DNA from: Sulfuricella sp. T08 | Lineage (GTDB): Bacteria; Pseudomonadota; Gammaproteobacteria; Burkholderiales; Sulfuricellaceae | Length of the DNA stretch: 64,000 nt | Direction of reading: 5' to 3' | NCBI RefSeq assembly: GCF_000971475.1 | Contig: NZ_DF967539.1 | Span: 90,850 to 154,849, forward strand | Part shown: in pieces, positions 35,261 to 44,284 of the stretch | How the letters are laid out: every line of letters starts with the position of its first letter | Position numbering within the stretch: position 1 is the stretch's first letter | Program-made: the position numbers and the translations under genes | Notes under the pieces: generated by a model | The model's database searches: none | Told to the model about the DNA's origin: nothing | Seen by the model: the letters and a program-made list of their open reading frames with translations, nothing else

Positions 35261-36125
35261 CCAATTTACGCTCGACAAGCGCCGGGTGCGCCACTCCTTT
35301 GATCGCGCCGCCGCCACCTATGACCAGGTCGCGGTGCTGCAGCGGGAGATCTGCAACCGCATGGCCGAGCGTCTGCAATACATCAAATTCGAACCGCAGG
35401 TCATCCTCGACGCGGGTTCAGGTACAGGTTACGGATCGCGCCAACTGAGGGAGCGCTATGCTAAGTCCCGCGTAATCGAGCTGGATATTGCGCCGGCCAT
35501 GCTGAAGGCGTCGCGCAGCCACCAACCCGCGTGGAAGCGCTTGCTGCCCTTTGTCGCCGCCGAAGAGAGGGTGTGCGCGGACGCCGAGAGTCTGCCTTTG
35601 CGTGCCGGCAGCATAGGCATGATCTGGTCCAATCTAGCCCTGCAGTGGTGCAACAATCTTGAATCGACCTTCGCAGGCATGAATGGCGTGCTGGAAAGTG
35701 GCGGCCTGCTGATGTTCAGCACTTTTGGCCCGGATACCCTGAAGGAGCTGCGCCAGACCTTCGGCACGCTGGATGCCCATGCCCACGTTAATCGCTTCCT
35801 CGATATGCACGATATCGGCGACGCCCTGATGCGGGCCGGTTTTGCCGCGCCGGTAATGGATATGGAGACGGTGACTCTGACCTACGATGACTTGACCGGG
35901 TTGATGCGCGATCTCAAGGCGCTGGGTGCGCATAACGCTAATCAAGGGCGGGGACGCGGCTTACTGGGTAAGGGCGCATGGCAGCGATTGCAACAGAATT
36001 ACGAGGCACTGCGCCGTGACGGTAAGCTGCCGGCCACTTATGAAGTGGTTTACGGTCATGCCTGGAAAGGCGAGAAGAAACAGTCGCCGGGTGAGTCGCA
36101 GGTGATTCGGTTTGCCAATAAATAA
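35253..36125 (+). CDS. bioC: Malonyl-ACP O-methyltransferase
   Basis: A 290-aa SAM-dependent methyltransferase that starts pimelate synthesis by methylating malonyl-ACP. The N-terminus RRVRHSFDRAAATYDQVAVLQREI and the SAM motif VILDAGSGTGYGSRQL are typical, as is LLMFSTFGPDTLKELRQTF. It partners with BioH in the same operon. Its start overlaps bioH and its end overlaps the likely bioD start. Confidence 0.95.
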   Translation: MTDQFTLDKRRVRHSFDRAAATYDQVAVLQREICNRMAERLQYIKFEPQVILDAGSGTGYGSRQLRERYAKSRVIELDIAPAMLKASRSHQPAWKRLLPFVAAEERVCADAESLPLRAGSIGMIWSNLALQWCNNLESTFAGMNGVLESGGLLMFSTFGPDTLKELRQTFGTLDAHAHVNRFLDMHDIGDALMRAGFAAPVMDMETVTLTYDDLTGLMRDLKALGAHNANQGRGRGLLGKGAWQRLQQNYEALRRDGKLPATYEVVYGHAWKGEKKQSPGESQVIRFANK

Positions 36126-36822
36126 TCTTCACCGCGAAAAAAAAGCTTATTTCATCACCGGCACCGATACCGGTGTAGGCAAGACGCTGGCCGCCTGTGC
36201 TTTGCTACAGGCCTTCGTCAAGCAGGGTCACAAGGTCGTCGGCATGAAGCCGGTCGCTGCAGGCTGTGTGGAAGCACCTGCAGGCTTGTGCTGCGAGGAT
36301 GTGGAAAACCTGCGTGCGGCCAGTAATGTTGTTGCCCCACAGGAGTGGGTTAATCCCTATGCCCTGATTTCACCTGTTGCTCCTCATATCGCTGCGGAGC
36401 AGGCCGGTGTGGAGGTTAACCTTGAGCAGATAGACAAGTCCTTTCGGCAGTTGAGCGAAATGGCCGATGTGACGGTGGTCGAGGGTGTCGGTGGTTTTGT
36501 CGTGCCGCTCAACGACCGCCAAGACACTGCCGACATGGCGGAAATGCTCGGGTTGCCCGTAATCCTCGTGGTTGGAATGCGCCTTGGTTGCATCAATCAC
36601 GCCCTGCTCACCGCCCAGGCCATCCGTCATAAAGGTCTGCGCTTGGTCGCATGGGTGGCCAACCGGATTGATCCCGACATGAGCGCGTTTGATGAAAACC
36701 TGCGTGCACTTGAAACCCGCCTTGCAGCACCACTGCTCGGTGTCATTCCCTATCAAGCTGAATTCAATCCCGCTGCTGCATCAGGATTAATGGATTTAAA
36801 TATCCTTAATTCCTGTAAATAA
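36112..36822 (+). CDS. bioD: Dethiobiotin synthetase
   Basis: A 236-aa BioD that closes the ureido ring of dethiobiotin using CO2 and ATP. The P-loop FITGTDTGVGKTLAACALL is clear, as are GMKPVAAGC and VEGVGGFVVPLND. The only usable start seen is the TTG at 36112, inside the end of bioC and lacking a clear ribosome site, so the first few residues are uncertain. Last gene of the biotin run. Confidence 0.94.
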   Translation: MPINNLHREKKAYFITGTDTGVGKTLAACALLQAFVKQGHKVVGMKPVAAGCVEAPAGLCCEDVENLRAASNVVAPQEWVNPYALISPVAPHIAAEQAGVEVNLEQIDKSFRQLSEMADVTVVEGVGGFVVPLNDRQDTADMAEMLGLPVILVVGMRLGCINHALLTAQAIRHKGLRLVAWVANRIDPDMSAFDENLRALETRLAAPLLGVIPYQAEFNPAAASGLMDLNILNSCK

Positions 36823-36879
36823 AAATAATCCCTGTTTTTTCAAAAATATCCTTCGCAACACCATAAATATAAACACTAT

Positions 36880-36916
36880 ATTAGCGCATATCAATAATTA
36901 TTTAGTACATGCTAAT
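36880..36916. promoter_or_regulatory. Tandem ArsR-type operator sites upstream of the aa3 oxidase locus
   Basis: Two 16-mers occur exactly 21 bp apart (two helical turns). ATTAGCGCATATCAAT (36880-36895) matches the RND-promoter palindrome at 12 of 16 positions. TTTAGTACATGCTAAT (36901-36916) matches its reverse complement at 14 of 16. A TATAAT follows at 36916-36921 and may be a -10 box. This is the best pair of sites in the window for the ArsR-type regulator encoded at 22393. Confidence 0.55.
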
Positions 36917-37056
36917 ATAATTATGTGTTTATATATTGTCTACATAAATCAAGTGGTTATGTGGATTTCCTGCTTGTCATGCGGTTGTGACACATGTTAA
37001 ATTTGACTTGAATTTACTGTACTACCTGCTGCCGGTACAAAAAATAAGAAATAGTT

Positions 37057-37198
37057 GCTTGGGGAGGTCTTGGTTGAGAACCAGTTATCGGTCAGATCGT
37101 CGCTCGAGAGCGGGTTGTGATATCAAAACTATCGCGTGCCACCTGATCTTGGCGGAATGAATATTACTGCCAACGGCATGCTTCTTCTCCCCAGGAGC
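37057..37198 (+). ncRNA. Possible multibranched leader RNA upstream of ctaC
   Basis: A long-range stem GCT-T-GGGGAG (37057-37066) with CTCCCC-A-GG-AGC (37187-37198) closes a domain. Inside are three hairpins: TGGTT/AACCA (37071-37083), CGCTC/GAGCG (37101-37112) and TTGGC/GCCAA (37149-37173). The layout resembles a structured 5' leader or small RNA, but it matches no class I recognise. The rest of the 36823-37319 gene-free region holds the tandem operator-like sites and A/T-rich sequence; no small gene is convincing. Confidence 0.35.
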
Positions 37199-37319
37199 TT
37201 GTTTTCTAATTCTTAATTGTCATTTTTTACTAGTCATAAAAGGAAGTCGCCGCAGTAATTTCCTTGGAAAAAAATGGCGCGGGTTTCAGGGTTTATATTG
37301 GGATCAACAGGGGAGAGGC

Positions 37320-38486
37320 ATGGCATATAAAAAATTATTTGCATCATGGGCAGGGCTCGCGGCCATTTTCAGCTCAGGACTGGTCCATGCGGAATACGCC
37401 TGGAATTTCCCTGAGCCGGTGACGCCGCTGGCGCGCGATACGCTGCATGTGCACAACGAATTCATGCTGATCAGCATCGCCATCTTTCTGGTGGTGCTGG
37501 CCATCATGATTTATTCCATCTTCACACACCGCAAAAGCAAAGGCCATCAGCCGGCCAATTTCACAGGCCCCAGCACTAAGTCACAGGTAATCTGGACTTT
37601 GGTCCCGTTTGCGCTACTGCTCTTCATCGATTTTGTCGTGATGGGCATACCCGCCTTCCACAGCGTCGTCATGATGGAAGACACCAAAACCGATGCCGAT
37701 ATGGTGCTGAAGGTGACCGGTAGTCAATGGAAATGGCAGTACGAATATCCGGCCGAAGGCATCAAATTCGTCAGCACGATAACCACACCAGAAGGACAGA
37801 TTTATAACAAGGAAGCCAAGGGCGAGCATTACTTGCTGGATGTGGACAACCACGTTGTGCTGCCCGTCAACAAGAAGGTACGGATACTGCTGACTTCGAC
37901 CGACGTGATTCATACCTGGTGGATCCCGCAGTTTGGCGCGAAGCGTGATGCAATTCCGGGTTTTATGCGGGAAACCTGGGCAAGGATCGAGAAGCCGGGT
38001 ATCTACCGTGGGCAATGCGCCGAATTGTGCGGCAAGGGCCACGGATTTATGCCTATCGTGGTGGAAGCAGTCTCTGAGGCTGATTACAAAGTGTGGGTGG
38101 ATCAGCAAAAGGCCAAGCTGGCAAGCGCCGCCGCAAGTGCAGAAAAACAGTGGGGCAAGGATGATCTGATGAAGTTGGGCGCCGAGGTGTATGGCAAACA
38201 GTGTGTTGTTTGCCACCAGGCCAACGGCCAAGGTCTGCCGCCAACTTTCCCCGCTCTGGCTGGTAGCAAGCTAATCAACGGCCCAATGCTGGATGCAGGC
38301 GGACATTTGATTAAGGACGGGCACCTGGATCGCGTCATGAACGGCAAACTAGGCACCGCCATGCAGGTATTCAAGACGATGCTTTCAGATGCGGAAATTG
38401 CCTCGGTGGTGACATTCGAGCGCAATTCATTCGGCAACAAGATGGGCGACATGGTTCAGCCAGCGCAGGTCAAGGCGTTGCGCTAA
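37320..38486 (+). CDS. ctaC: Cytochrome c oxidase subunit II with fused cytochrome c domain
   Basis: A 388-aa subunit II: signal peptide (to about residue 24), two membrane helices, and a periplasmic CuA domain with [12 protein letters not shown] starting at residue 233. A C-terminal cytochrome c domain follows, with CVVCH near residue 296 and a later Met ligand candidate in TAMQVF. This is the caa3-type architecture, which accepts electrons directly from soluble or membrane cytochromes. GGGGAGAGG precedes the ATG. First gene of the aa3-type oxidase locus. Confidence 0.96.
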   Translation: MAYKKLFASWAGLAAIFSSGLVHAEYAWNFPEPVTPLARDTLHVHNEFMLISIAIFLVVLAIMIYSIFTHRKSKGHQPANFTGPSTKSQVIWTLVPFALLLFIDFVVMGIPAFHSVVMMEDTKTDADMVLKVTGSQWKWQYEYPAEGIKFVSTITTPEGQIYNKEAKGEHYLLDVDNHVVLPVNKKVRILLTSTDVIHTWWIPQFGAKRDAIPGFMRETWARIEKPGIYRGQCAELCGKGHGFMPIVVEAVSEADYKVWVDQQKAKLASAAASAEKQWGKDDLMKLGAEVYGKQCVVCHQANGQGLPPTFPALAGSKLINGPMLDAGGHLIKDGHLDRVMNGKLGTAMQVFKTMLSDAEIASVVTFERNSFGNKMGDMVQPAQVKALR

Positions 38487-38518
38487 CCAATCAATCAGGG
38501 AAATGTAAGGAGCGAACT

Positions 38519-40117
38519 ATGACGACAGCTACAGTTTCTACACACGACGATCATCACGATCATGGTCATCCGAGCGGTATCAAGCGCTGGTTGTTTACAA
38601 CCAATCACAAGGATATCGGCACGATGTACATGATTTTCGCTCTGATCATGTTCCTGGTCGGAGGCATGATGATTATGGGGGTGCGGGCTGAGCTGTTTCA
38701 GCCCGGCATGCAGTTGATGAAGCCGGAGTTTTTCAACCAGCTGATCGGCGTGCATGCGCTGATCATGATTTTTGCCGCGCTGATGCCGGTTGCTACCGGG
38801 ATGGCAAACTGGCTGATCCCGATGATGATAGGCGCGCCGGACATGGCATTGCCACGCCTGAATAACTGGAGTTTCTGGCTGCTGCCGCCTGCGGCAACAT
38901 TGCTGGTGATGCCGTTTATTCTGGCTTTGTTCGGAGTGGGTACCGGCGCGGTAGCGACGGGGTGGACGCTGTACGCGCCGCTCTCAGTGCAAGGTGGGAT
39001 GGGTGTCGATTTCGCCATTTTCTCCATCCATCTGCTGGGTATCTCTTCGATTCTGGCCTCCATCAACGTGGTCGTGACGATCCTCAATATGCGCGCTCCC
39101 GGCATGACCATGATGAAAATGCCATTGTTCGTCTGGGCCTGGCTGATTACCGCATTCCTGCTGATTGCCACGATTCCGGTTCTGGCTGGCGCGGTCACGA
39201 TGTTGCTGACCGACCGTCATTTCGATACCCATTTCTTTGATGCGGCCGGCGGTGGCGACCCCATCCTGTTTCAGCATCTGTTCTGGTTCTTCGGGCATCC
39301 GGAAGTGTATATCCTGTTGCTGCCGATCTGGGGGTTTATGCCGCACATTCTTTCGGCCTTCGCCCGCAAGCCGATTTATGGCCACAAAGCGCAGGTTTAC
39401 TCATTCTGGGCGATCGGGATCATGTCGGTTATCGTGTGGGCACATCACTTCTTTACTGTCGGTATGCCCATCCCGGCATTGCTCTACTTCATGTACAGCA
39501 CCATGGCGATTTCGTTGCCTCTGGCGGTGCTGTTTTTCTGCTGGATCGCCACTATCTGGCGCGGTTCCATGACATTCGAAACCCCGATGCTGTTTGCTCT
39601 CGGCTTCGTTATTCTGTTCGGTATTGGCGGCTTGACCGGACTGGTGCTCGCAGACGTTGCGGCAGATGCCCAGTACCATCACTCCTACTTCGTAGTGGCA
39701 CACTTCCACTACACTCTGTTTGCCGGTGGCATCATGGGTGCGATGGCGGGTGTTTACTTCTGGCTGCCCAAATTTACTGGGCACATGTACGATGAAAAAT
39801 TAGGCAAGACGCATTTCTGGCTGACCGCTATTTCCTTTAATCTCACTTTCATACCTCAGTTCTTCCTGGGTCTGGCCGGTATGCCGCGCCGAATTCCGGA
39901 TTACGCGTTGCAGTTCACCGAGTTCAACATGATCTCGTCGCTAGGCGCTTTCGCATTGGGGCTGTCGCAACTGTTGTTCGTGTACATCATTATCAAGTGC
40001 GCGCGCGGTGGCGAAAAAGCGAGTGACAGGGTATGGGAAGGAGCGAAGGGGCTGGAATTCACACTTCCTTCGCCCCCGCCCTACCATAGTTTCACCACTC
40101 AGCCGGTAGTGAAGTGA
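38519..40117 (+). CDS. ctaD: Cytochrome c oxidase subunit I
   Basis: The 532-aa catalytic subunit of the aa3-type oxidase, holding heme a and the heme a3-CuB centre and pumping protons. A His-rich N-terminus ([10 protein letters not shown]) is followed by about twelve membrane helices. Landmarks are [15 protein letters not shown], the CuB/cross-linked Tyr region [23 protein letters not shown] and [16 protein letters not shown]. Together with ctaC and ctaE it forms the core enzyme. Confidence 0.97.
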   Translation: MTTATVSTHDDHHDHGHPSGIKRWLFTTNHKDIGTMYMIFALIMFLVGGMMIMGVRAELFQPGMQLMKPEFFNQLIGVHALIMIFAALMPVATGMANWLIPMMIGAPDMALPRLNNWSFWLLPPAATLLVMPFILALFGVGTGAVATGWTLYAPLSVQGGMGVDFAIFSIHLLGISSILASINVVVTILNMRAPGMTMMKMPLFVWAWLITAFLLIATIPVLAGAVTMLLTDRHFDTHFFDAAGGGDPILFQHLFWFFGHPEVYILLLPIWGFMPHILSAFARKPIYGHKAQVYSFWAIGIMSVIVWAHHFFTVGMPIPALLYFMYSTMAISLPLAVLFFCWIATIWRGSMTFETPMLFALGFVILFGIGGLTGLVLADVAADAQYHHSYFVVAHFHYTLFAGGIMGAMAGVYFWLPKFTGHMYDEKLGKTHFWLTAISFNLTFIPQFFLGLAGMPRRIPDYALQFTEFNMISSLGAFALGLSQLLFVYIIIKCARGGEKASDRVWEGAKGLEFTLPSPPPYHSFTTQPVVK

Positions 40118-40127
40118 GGGTATTTGG

Positions 40128-40256
40128 ATGAATAACGAAAATCAGAACGACGAGAAGCTCCGCCAGCAACAAGCTAACACGAGACTGGCCTGGGTCCTGG
40201 GCGTTGTCTCGGCCGCTGTTTTCGTTTTTATGATCTACTACCTGAGAGCCAAGTGA
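40128..40256 (+). CDS. Small cytochrome oxidase assembly protein, 42 aa
   Basis: A 42-codon gene between ctaD and ctaG. It begins MNNENQNDEKLRQQQANTRL and has one membrane helix (about residues 21-37) and a YYLRAK end. Tiny single-helix proteins at this position are common in betaproteobacterial oxidase loci and are annotated as small assembly proteins. Its stop overlaps the ctaG GTG start (GTGA), so the two are translationally coupled. The function is inferred from position. Confidence 0.8.
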   Translation: MNNENQNDEKLRQQQANTRLAWVLGVVSAAVFVFMIYYLRAK

Positions 40257-40792
40257 ACGGCGAAGAGCTACGGCAAGCCAACAAGCGCTTGGCGCTGAAG
40301 CTGGGCGCTGGAGCAGTAGTCGCGCTGGCATTCGGGTTCGCCCTGGTGCCTTTGTATAACGTGCTTTGCGAGGCGACCGGCCTGAATGGCAAGACCAACG
40401 CGGAGCGCGCGAGGCCGGCAGCGGTCAAGGTGGATAAATCGCGTTGGGTGACGGTGCAGTTTACCGGCACGGTCATGCCGGGCCTGAGTTGGGCGTTTTA
40501 TCCGAAGGTGGCCAGCATGCGGGTGCATCCCGGCGAGATTACCCGGGTCAGCTATTATGCAAAAAACCCGACCAACCAGACCATAGTCGGTCAGGCTGTG
40601 CCCAGCATTACCCCTGGTCAAGCGGCGCAGCACTTCGTCAAGCTGGATTGTTTCTGTTTCAAGCAGCAGGCCCTGGAACCGGGTGCTGAGAAAGAAATGG
40701 GGCTGACATTTATTATTAGTCCAGAACTTTCAAAAGAGGTCGGAACTGTCACGCTGTCCTATGCATTTTTCCCGGCAGTAAAGGGATCGTAG
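40253..40792 (+). CDS. ctaG: Cytochrome c oxidase copper chaperone CtaG/Cox11
   Basis: A 179-aa CtaG/Cox11 protein that delivers copper to the CuB site of subunit I. It has one N-terminal membrane helix (about residues 16-36) ending in ALVPLYNVLCEATG. The periplasmic domain has the copper-binding CFCF in KLDCFCFKQQ, and the Cox11 signature YYAKNPTN. The GTG start overlaps the preceding small gene. Normal length. Confidence 0.96.
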   Translation: MNGEELRQANKRLALKLGAGAVVALAFGFALVPLYNVLCEATGLNGKTNAERARPAAVKVDKSRWVTVQFTGTVMPGLSWAFYPKVASMRVHPGEITRVSYYAKNPTNQTIVGQAVPSITPGQAAQHFVKLDCFCFKQQALEPGAEKEMGLTFIISPELSKEVGTVTLSYAFFPAVKGS

Positions 40793-40820
40793 TTATTTGT
40801 CTGATGGAGGAGAGTAAAAA

Positions 40821-41666
40821 ATGACCGAAACGCAGGGGCATTATTATGTACCAGAGCCGAGTCGCTATCCCATTATGGTGTCGGGAGGCATATTCCTGCT
40901 GGCTCTTGGATTTATCCTCAAGATAAATTCTATCGCAATCGGACAGTGGTCCATGCTGGCCGGATTTCTGTTGATTCTTTATGTCCTGTTCGGCTGGTTT
41001 GGGACGGTCATCGGGGAAAGCGAAGGCGGGCGCTACCATAAATGGGAAGATCACTCCTTCCGCTGGGGAATGGTCTGGTTCATTGCATCGGAAGTCATGT
41101 TCTTTGCGGCTTTTTTCGGTGCTCTTTTCTACGTGCGCGAATTTTCCGTTCCCTCGCTGCTCGATACCCAGTCTCTCTGGCCGGGGTATGCCGGGGCGTG
41201 GCCAATCAGCGGGGCCGGTCCGGGCGGTAAAGCCTTTACGCCGATGGGCGCCTGGGGTATCCCGGCGATCAATACGATGATCCTGCTGACATCTGGCGCG
41301 ACGGTGACCTGGGCGCATTGGGGTTTGCTTAAAAACAACCGCACCCAACTGATTGCCGGATTATTTCTGACCGTTGCCTTAGGCATTTCTTTCCTGACCC
41401 TGCAGGCTTACGAATACCACCATGCCTATACCGAACTCGGCCTGACCATGGGCGCTGGGGTGTATGGCGCAACGTTCTTCATGCTGACGGGTTTCCACGG
41501 TTTTCACGTCACGCTGGGAACGATCATGTTGATCGTGATCCTGTTCCGCTCGATGAAGGGCCATTTCAAGCCGGATTCACACTTCGGCTTCGAAGGCGTG
41601 GCCTGGTATTGGCACTTTGTGGACGTGGTGTGGCTGTTGCTGTTCGTGCTGGTTTACTGGCTGTAA
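40821..41666 (+). CDS. ctaE: Cytochrome c oxidase subunit III
   Basis: A 281-aa seven-helix membrane subunit III. Typical segments are WGMVWFIASEVMFFAAFFGALFY, AINTMILLTSGATVTWAHWGL, GLTMGAGVYGATFFMLTGFHGFHVTLGTIML and WHFVDVVWLLLFVLVYW (quoted in parts). It stabilises the core and supports proton uptake. GGAGGAGAG precedes the ATG. A strong hairpin lies just after the stop. Confidence 0.96.
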   Translation: MTETQGHYYVPEPSRYPIMVSGGIFLLALGFILKINSIAIGQWSMLAGFLLILYVLFGWFGTVIGESEGGRYHKWEDHSFRWGMVWFIASEVMFFAAFFGALFYVREFSVPSLLDTQSLWPGYAGAWPISGAGPGGKAFTPMGAWGIPAINTMILLTSGATVTWAHWGLLKNNRTQLIAGLFLTVALGISFLTLQAYEYHHAYTELGLTMGAGVYGATFFMLTGFHGFHVTLGTIMLIVILFRSMKGHFKPDSHFGFEGVAWYWHFVDVVWLLLFVLVYWL

Positions 41667-41676
41667 GTTGGAGAAG

Positions 41677-41711
41677 AGCGGGCTTGTGGCCGAAAGGCTA
41701 TAAGCCCCGCT
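41677..41711 (+). other. Hairpin with GAAA tetraloop after ctaE
   Basis: AGCGGG plus CTTGTGGCC (41677-41691) pairs with GGCTATAAG plus CCCGCT (to 41711), with one bulged C and a GAAA loop: about 15 pairs. No T-tract follows on either strand. It overlaps the 3' end of the convergent DUF2909 gene and may serve as a shared transcript end or stabiliser. Confidence 0.6.
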
Positions 41712-41901
41712 CGGGAATGACGCCGAAGTAAAACCCGAGCATTAATAAAACAAAGAGCAGGATGGAAAGCGAAACACGGATTGTGAGTGCTCTGGCGGTT
41801 CGTTCGCCTTGCCCCTTGTCCTTGTAAAGAAAAGTTAAGGCGCTGAACAGGCTGGCGACGATCAAGACGAGCAGGATGATAATTCCGATTTTGATAAACA
41901 T
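41698..41901 (-). CDS. DUF2909 twin-transmembrane protein
   Basis: A 67-aa membrane protein (MFIKIGIIILLVLIVASLFS start) with two helices (about 5-24 and 44-62) and a charged loop KDKGQGERTARA between them. This is the DUF2909 pattern, often found beside SURF1 and cytochrome oxidase genes. It is encoded on the minus strand, opposite the oxidase genes, between ctaE and the SURF1 gene. No function is established. Confidence 0.85.
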   Translation of the reverse strand: MFIKIGIIILLVLIVASLFSALTFLYKDKGQGERTARALTIRVSLSILLFVLLMLGFYFGVIPERGL

Positions 41902-41952
41902 ATGAATCTTTCATAAATTGTCGTCTGAAATTATGCAACCCGGTGCCGGATT

Positions 41953-42699
41953 ATGCAAACAAATCCCTTACGGTTTCGGCCGAAGCTGATGCCGACCCTG
42001 GCAACGTTGCTGCTGTTGCCGGCCCTGATCAGCTTGGGACAGTGGCAGGCCCGTAAGGCAGAGCTGAAGCAGGCGTTGCAGGAAACCTATGATCAGCGTG
42101 AAAAGGGTTCGTCTCTGCAAGTGGGCGCACACCCTCTGGATCCGGTGGCCGTTCGTTACAGCAGGGTGGTCGCTCGCGGTCGTTATGAAACAGCTTATCA
42201 AATCCTGCTGGATAATCAGGTTCACGATGAGATGGCGGGATACCATGTCCTTACCCCTCTGCATATCGAGGGTGGAAATATGCGTGTGCTGGTCAACCGT
42301 GGCTGGGTTCCGGTTGGCCGGGACAGAAATGTATTGCCTGAGACCGAGGTGCCGCAGGGTGTGGTGGAAGTGAGCGGTTATGCGGTCGTGCCGTCCGGTA
42401 AATTTTTCGAATTGGAAAAGCCGGAGGATTTACGGAGTGGCTGGCAGAAAGTTTGGCAAAACCTGGATTTTAAACGCTATACGGATGCGGCGCCGTTTCC
42501 GTTGCAGCCATTGGTGATCCGGCTTGATCCGGCAAGCACTGCGGGCGGCTATGTGCGTGAGTGGCCGCGGCCGGATGCGCGGATCGAGGTGCATCGCGGC
42601 TACGCTTTGCAGTGGTACGGGATGGCTGTGGTGTTGGTGGTGTTCTATCTGGTGACAAGTGTCAGGAAAGCGGCAAATGACGACCATGATCATGCATGA
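41953..42699 (+). CDS. SURF1-family oxidase assembly protein
   Basis: A 248-aa SURF1/Shy1 protein, which helps insert heme a into subunit I. It has the two flanking membrane helices (about residues 13-28 and 215-232), the N-terminal LGQWQARKAELKQ, and the central VARGRYETAYQILLDNQ and GGNMRVLVNRGWVPVGRDR. The downstream gene starts within its last codons. Confidence 0.92.
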   Translation: MQTNPLRFRPKLMPTLATLLLLPALISLGQWQARKAELKQALQETYDQREKGSSLQVGAHPLDPVAVRYSRVVARGRYETAYQILLDNQVHDEMAGYHVLTPLHIEGGNMRVLVNRGWVPVGRDRNVLPETEVPQGVVEVSGYAVVPSGKFFELEKPEDLRSGWQKVWQNLDFKRYTDAAPFPLQPLVIRLDPASTAGGYVREWPRPDARIEVHRGYALQWYGMAVVLVVFYLVTSVRKAANDDHDHA

Positions 42700-43312
42700 A
42701 AATAATCGGGTGGCGAAAGTGGCCCCTGCAAACAGTTGGGTTTTTGTCATGCTCATGCTGTTGTTCGTGTTGCCGGTGGTTGTGGCCACGTCGTTGTATC
42801 TGACTGGATGGCGACCCTCCAGCAGCGGGAATCATGGCGAATTGATACAGCCGGCGCGGCCGGTAGAAGGCCGGTCACTGCAAACCCTGGATGGCAAGCC
42901 GGCGAATTTCAGCGAGCTGCGCGGAAAATGGCTCATGGTGCACTTTGGCGCCTCATCCTGTTCGGAAGAGTGCATGAAGAATATTTACACCATGCGCCAG
43001 GTACATGCGGCCCAAGCCAAGGAGATTGGCCGGGTGCAACGGGTTTTTATTGCGACCGATATGGGCGCTACGAAAAGGTTGAAGGCAAAATTGGCCGACT
43101 ATCCCGAGATGTGGGTGTGGACAGGGGAAAAGAAGGCTCTGGCGGAAGTGTTGCATAGTTTTGGAATTGATGCGGGGCAACCGGCAGAGCAGCAGGGCAT
43201 TTATCTGGTTGATCCGCTCGGAAACTTGATCATGCGATACCCGCCAGGCACTGATCCCGGCGGCATGCTCAAGGACTTGACCCGGCTGTTGAAATATTCG
43301 TGGATAGGGTAG
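42677..43312 (+). CDS. Sco/thioredoxin-like oxidase assembly protein
   Basis: A protein of about 211 aa with an N-terminal membrane helix and a periplasmic thioredoxin-like domain. GASSCSEECMKNIYTMRQ has the CxxxC spacing of Sco copper chaperones. The usual Sco histidine is not obvious near the C-terminus, so thiol exchange rather than copper storage is possible. Start choice is uncertain among ATG 42677, 42686, 42692 and GTG 42659; all overlap the SURF1 gene. Confidence 0.75.
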   Translation: MTTMIMHENNRVAKVAPANSWVFVMLMLLFVLPVVVATSLYLTGWRPSSSGNHGELIQPARPVEGRSLQTLDGKPANFSELRGKWLMVHFGASSCSEECMKNIYTMRQVHAAQAKEIGRVQRVFIATDMGATKRLKAKLADYPEMWVWTGEKKALAEVLHSFGIDAGQPAEQQGIYLVDPLGNLIMRYPPGTDPGGMLKDLTRLLKYSWIG

Positions 43313-43363
43313 CCGCACAGCGTTGCGACGAACTGGCAAGATCAAGGATGAGAAGGGGATAGC

Positions 43364-44266
43364 ATGAACATGAGCGCCACCATGGTTTTGCAGCAGGCTG
43401 CATGCTGTTGCCAAAGTTTTTATCTGATGTGCAAGCCAAGGGTGACTGCACTGGTTGTGTTTACGGCGGTGATCGGAATGTTCCTTGGCTCGCCAGGCAT
43501 GGTTTCTCTGCCGATTTTGCTGGTGGCGACGCTGGGGATTGCAATGGTGACCGGTGCTGCGGCTGCGTTCAATTGCCTGATCGAGCAAAAAATCGATGCG
43601 CGGATGGCACGCACGCGCGGCCGTCCCCTGCCAGCTGGGCAGGTCACCTCACTGCAAACGCTGGTGTTTGCCACTCTTCTTGGCACACTGGGACTAGCCC
43701 TGCTTTACGGGTTGGTCAATCCATTGACGATGTGGCTGACACTGGGGACTTTTTTTGGCTACGCCGTTATTTACACTGTTTTCCTGAAGCCGGCTACGCC
43801 GCTGAATATCGTCATCGGAGGGGCTTCCGGCGCGATGCCACCGATACTGGGCTGGGCTGCGGTTAGCAATTCGATCCCCCCCGAAGCGCTGATCCTGTTC
43901 CTGATTATTTTCTCCTGGACCCCACCGCATTTCTGGGCGCTTGCGCTTTATCGCAGGAATGAATATGCCAAATCCGGACTGCCCATGCTGCCGATTACTC
44001 ATGGGGAGGAGTTCACCCGGCTGCATATCCTGCTTTACACGATCATTCTGGTGACAGTGAGTCTTATGCCTTTCACCATAGGCATGAGCGGTTACCTCTA
44101 TCTGGTGGGAGCGGCTGCACTGGATGTCGGTTTTCTCTACTATTCCGTCAAGCTGTATCGCACTTATAGCGACGCGCTGGCAAAAAAGACGTTCAGTTAT
44201 TCCATTTTCTATCTGACAGCGTTGTTTGCCGTTCTGCTGGTTGATCATTTTATCAGGTTGGCATAA
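43364..44266 (+). CDS. ctaB: Protoheme IX farnesyltransferase (heme O synthase)
   Basis: A 300-aa UbiA-family membrane enzyme that farnesylates heme b to heme o. It has the Asp-rich prenyl-diphosphate motif in [21 protein letters not shown] and nine or so helices. The N-terminus contains an unusual cysteine cluster ([11 protein letters not shown]). It lies upstream of ctaA, and both supply the heme a needed by the neighbouring oxidase. Confidence 0.95.
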   Translation: MNMSATMVLQQAACCCQSFYLMCKPRVTALVVFTAVIGMFLGSPGMVSLPILLVATLGIAMVTGAAAAFNCLIEQKIDARMARTRGRPLPAGQVTSLQTLVFATLLGTLGLALLYGLVNPLTMWLTLGTFFGYAVIYTVFLKPATPLNIVIGGASGAMPPILGWAAVSNSIPPEALILFLIIFSWTPPHFWALALYRRNEYAKSGLPMLPITHGEEFTRLHILLYTIILVTVSLMPFTIGMSGYLYLVGAAALDVGFLYYSVKLYRTYSDALAKKTFSYSIFYLTALFAVLLVDHFIRLA

Positions 44267-44284
44267 GACTACTCAGTATTCTCC

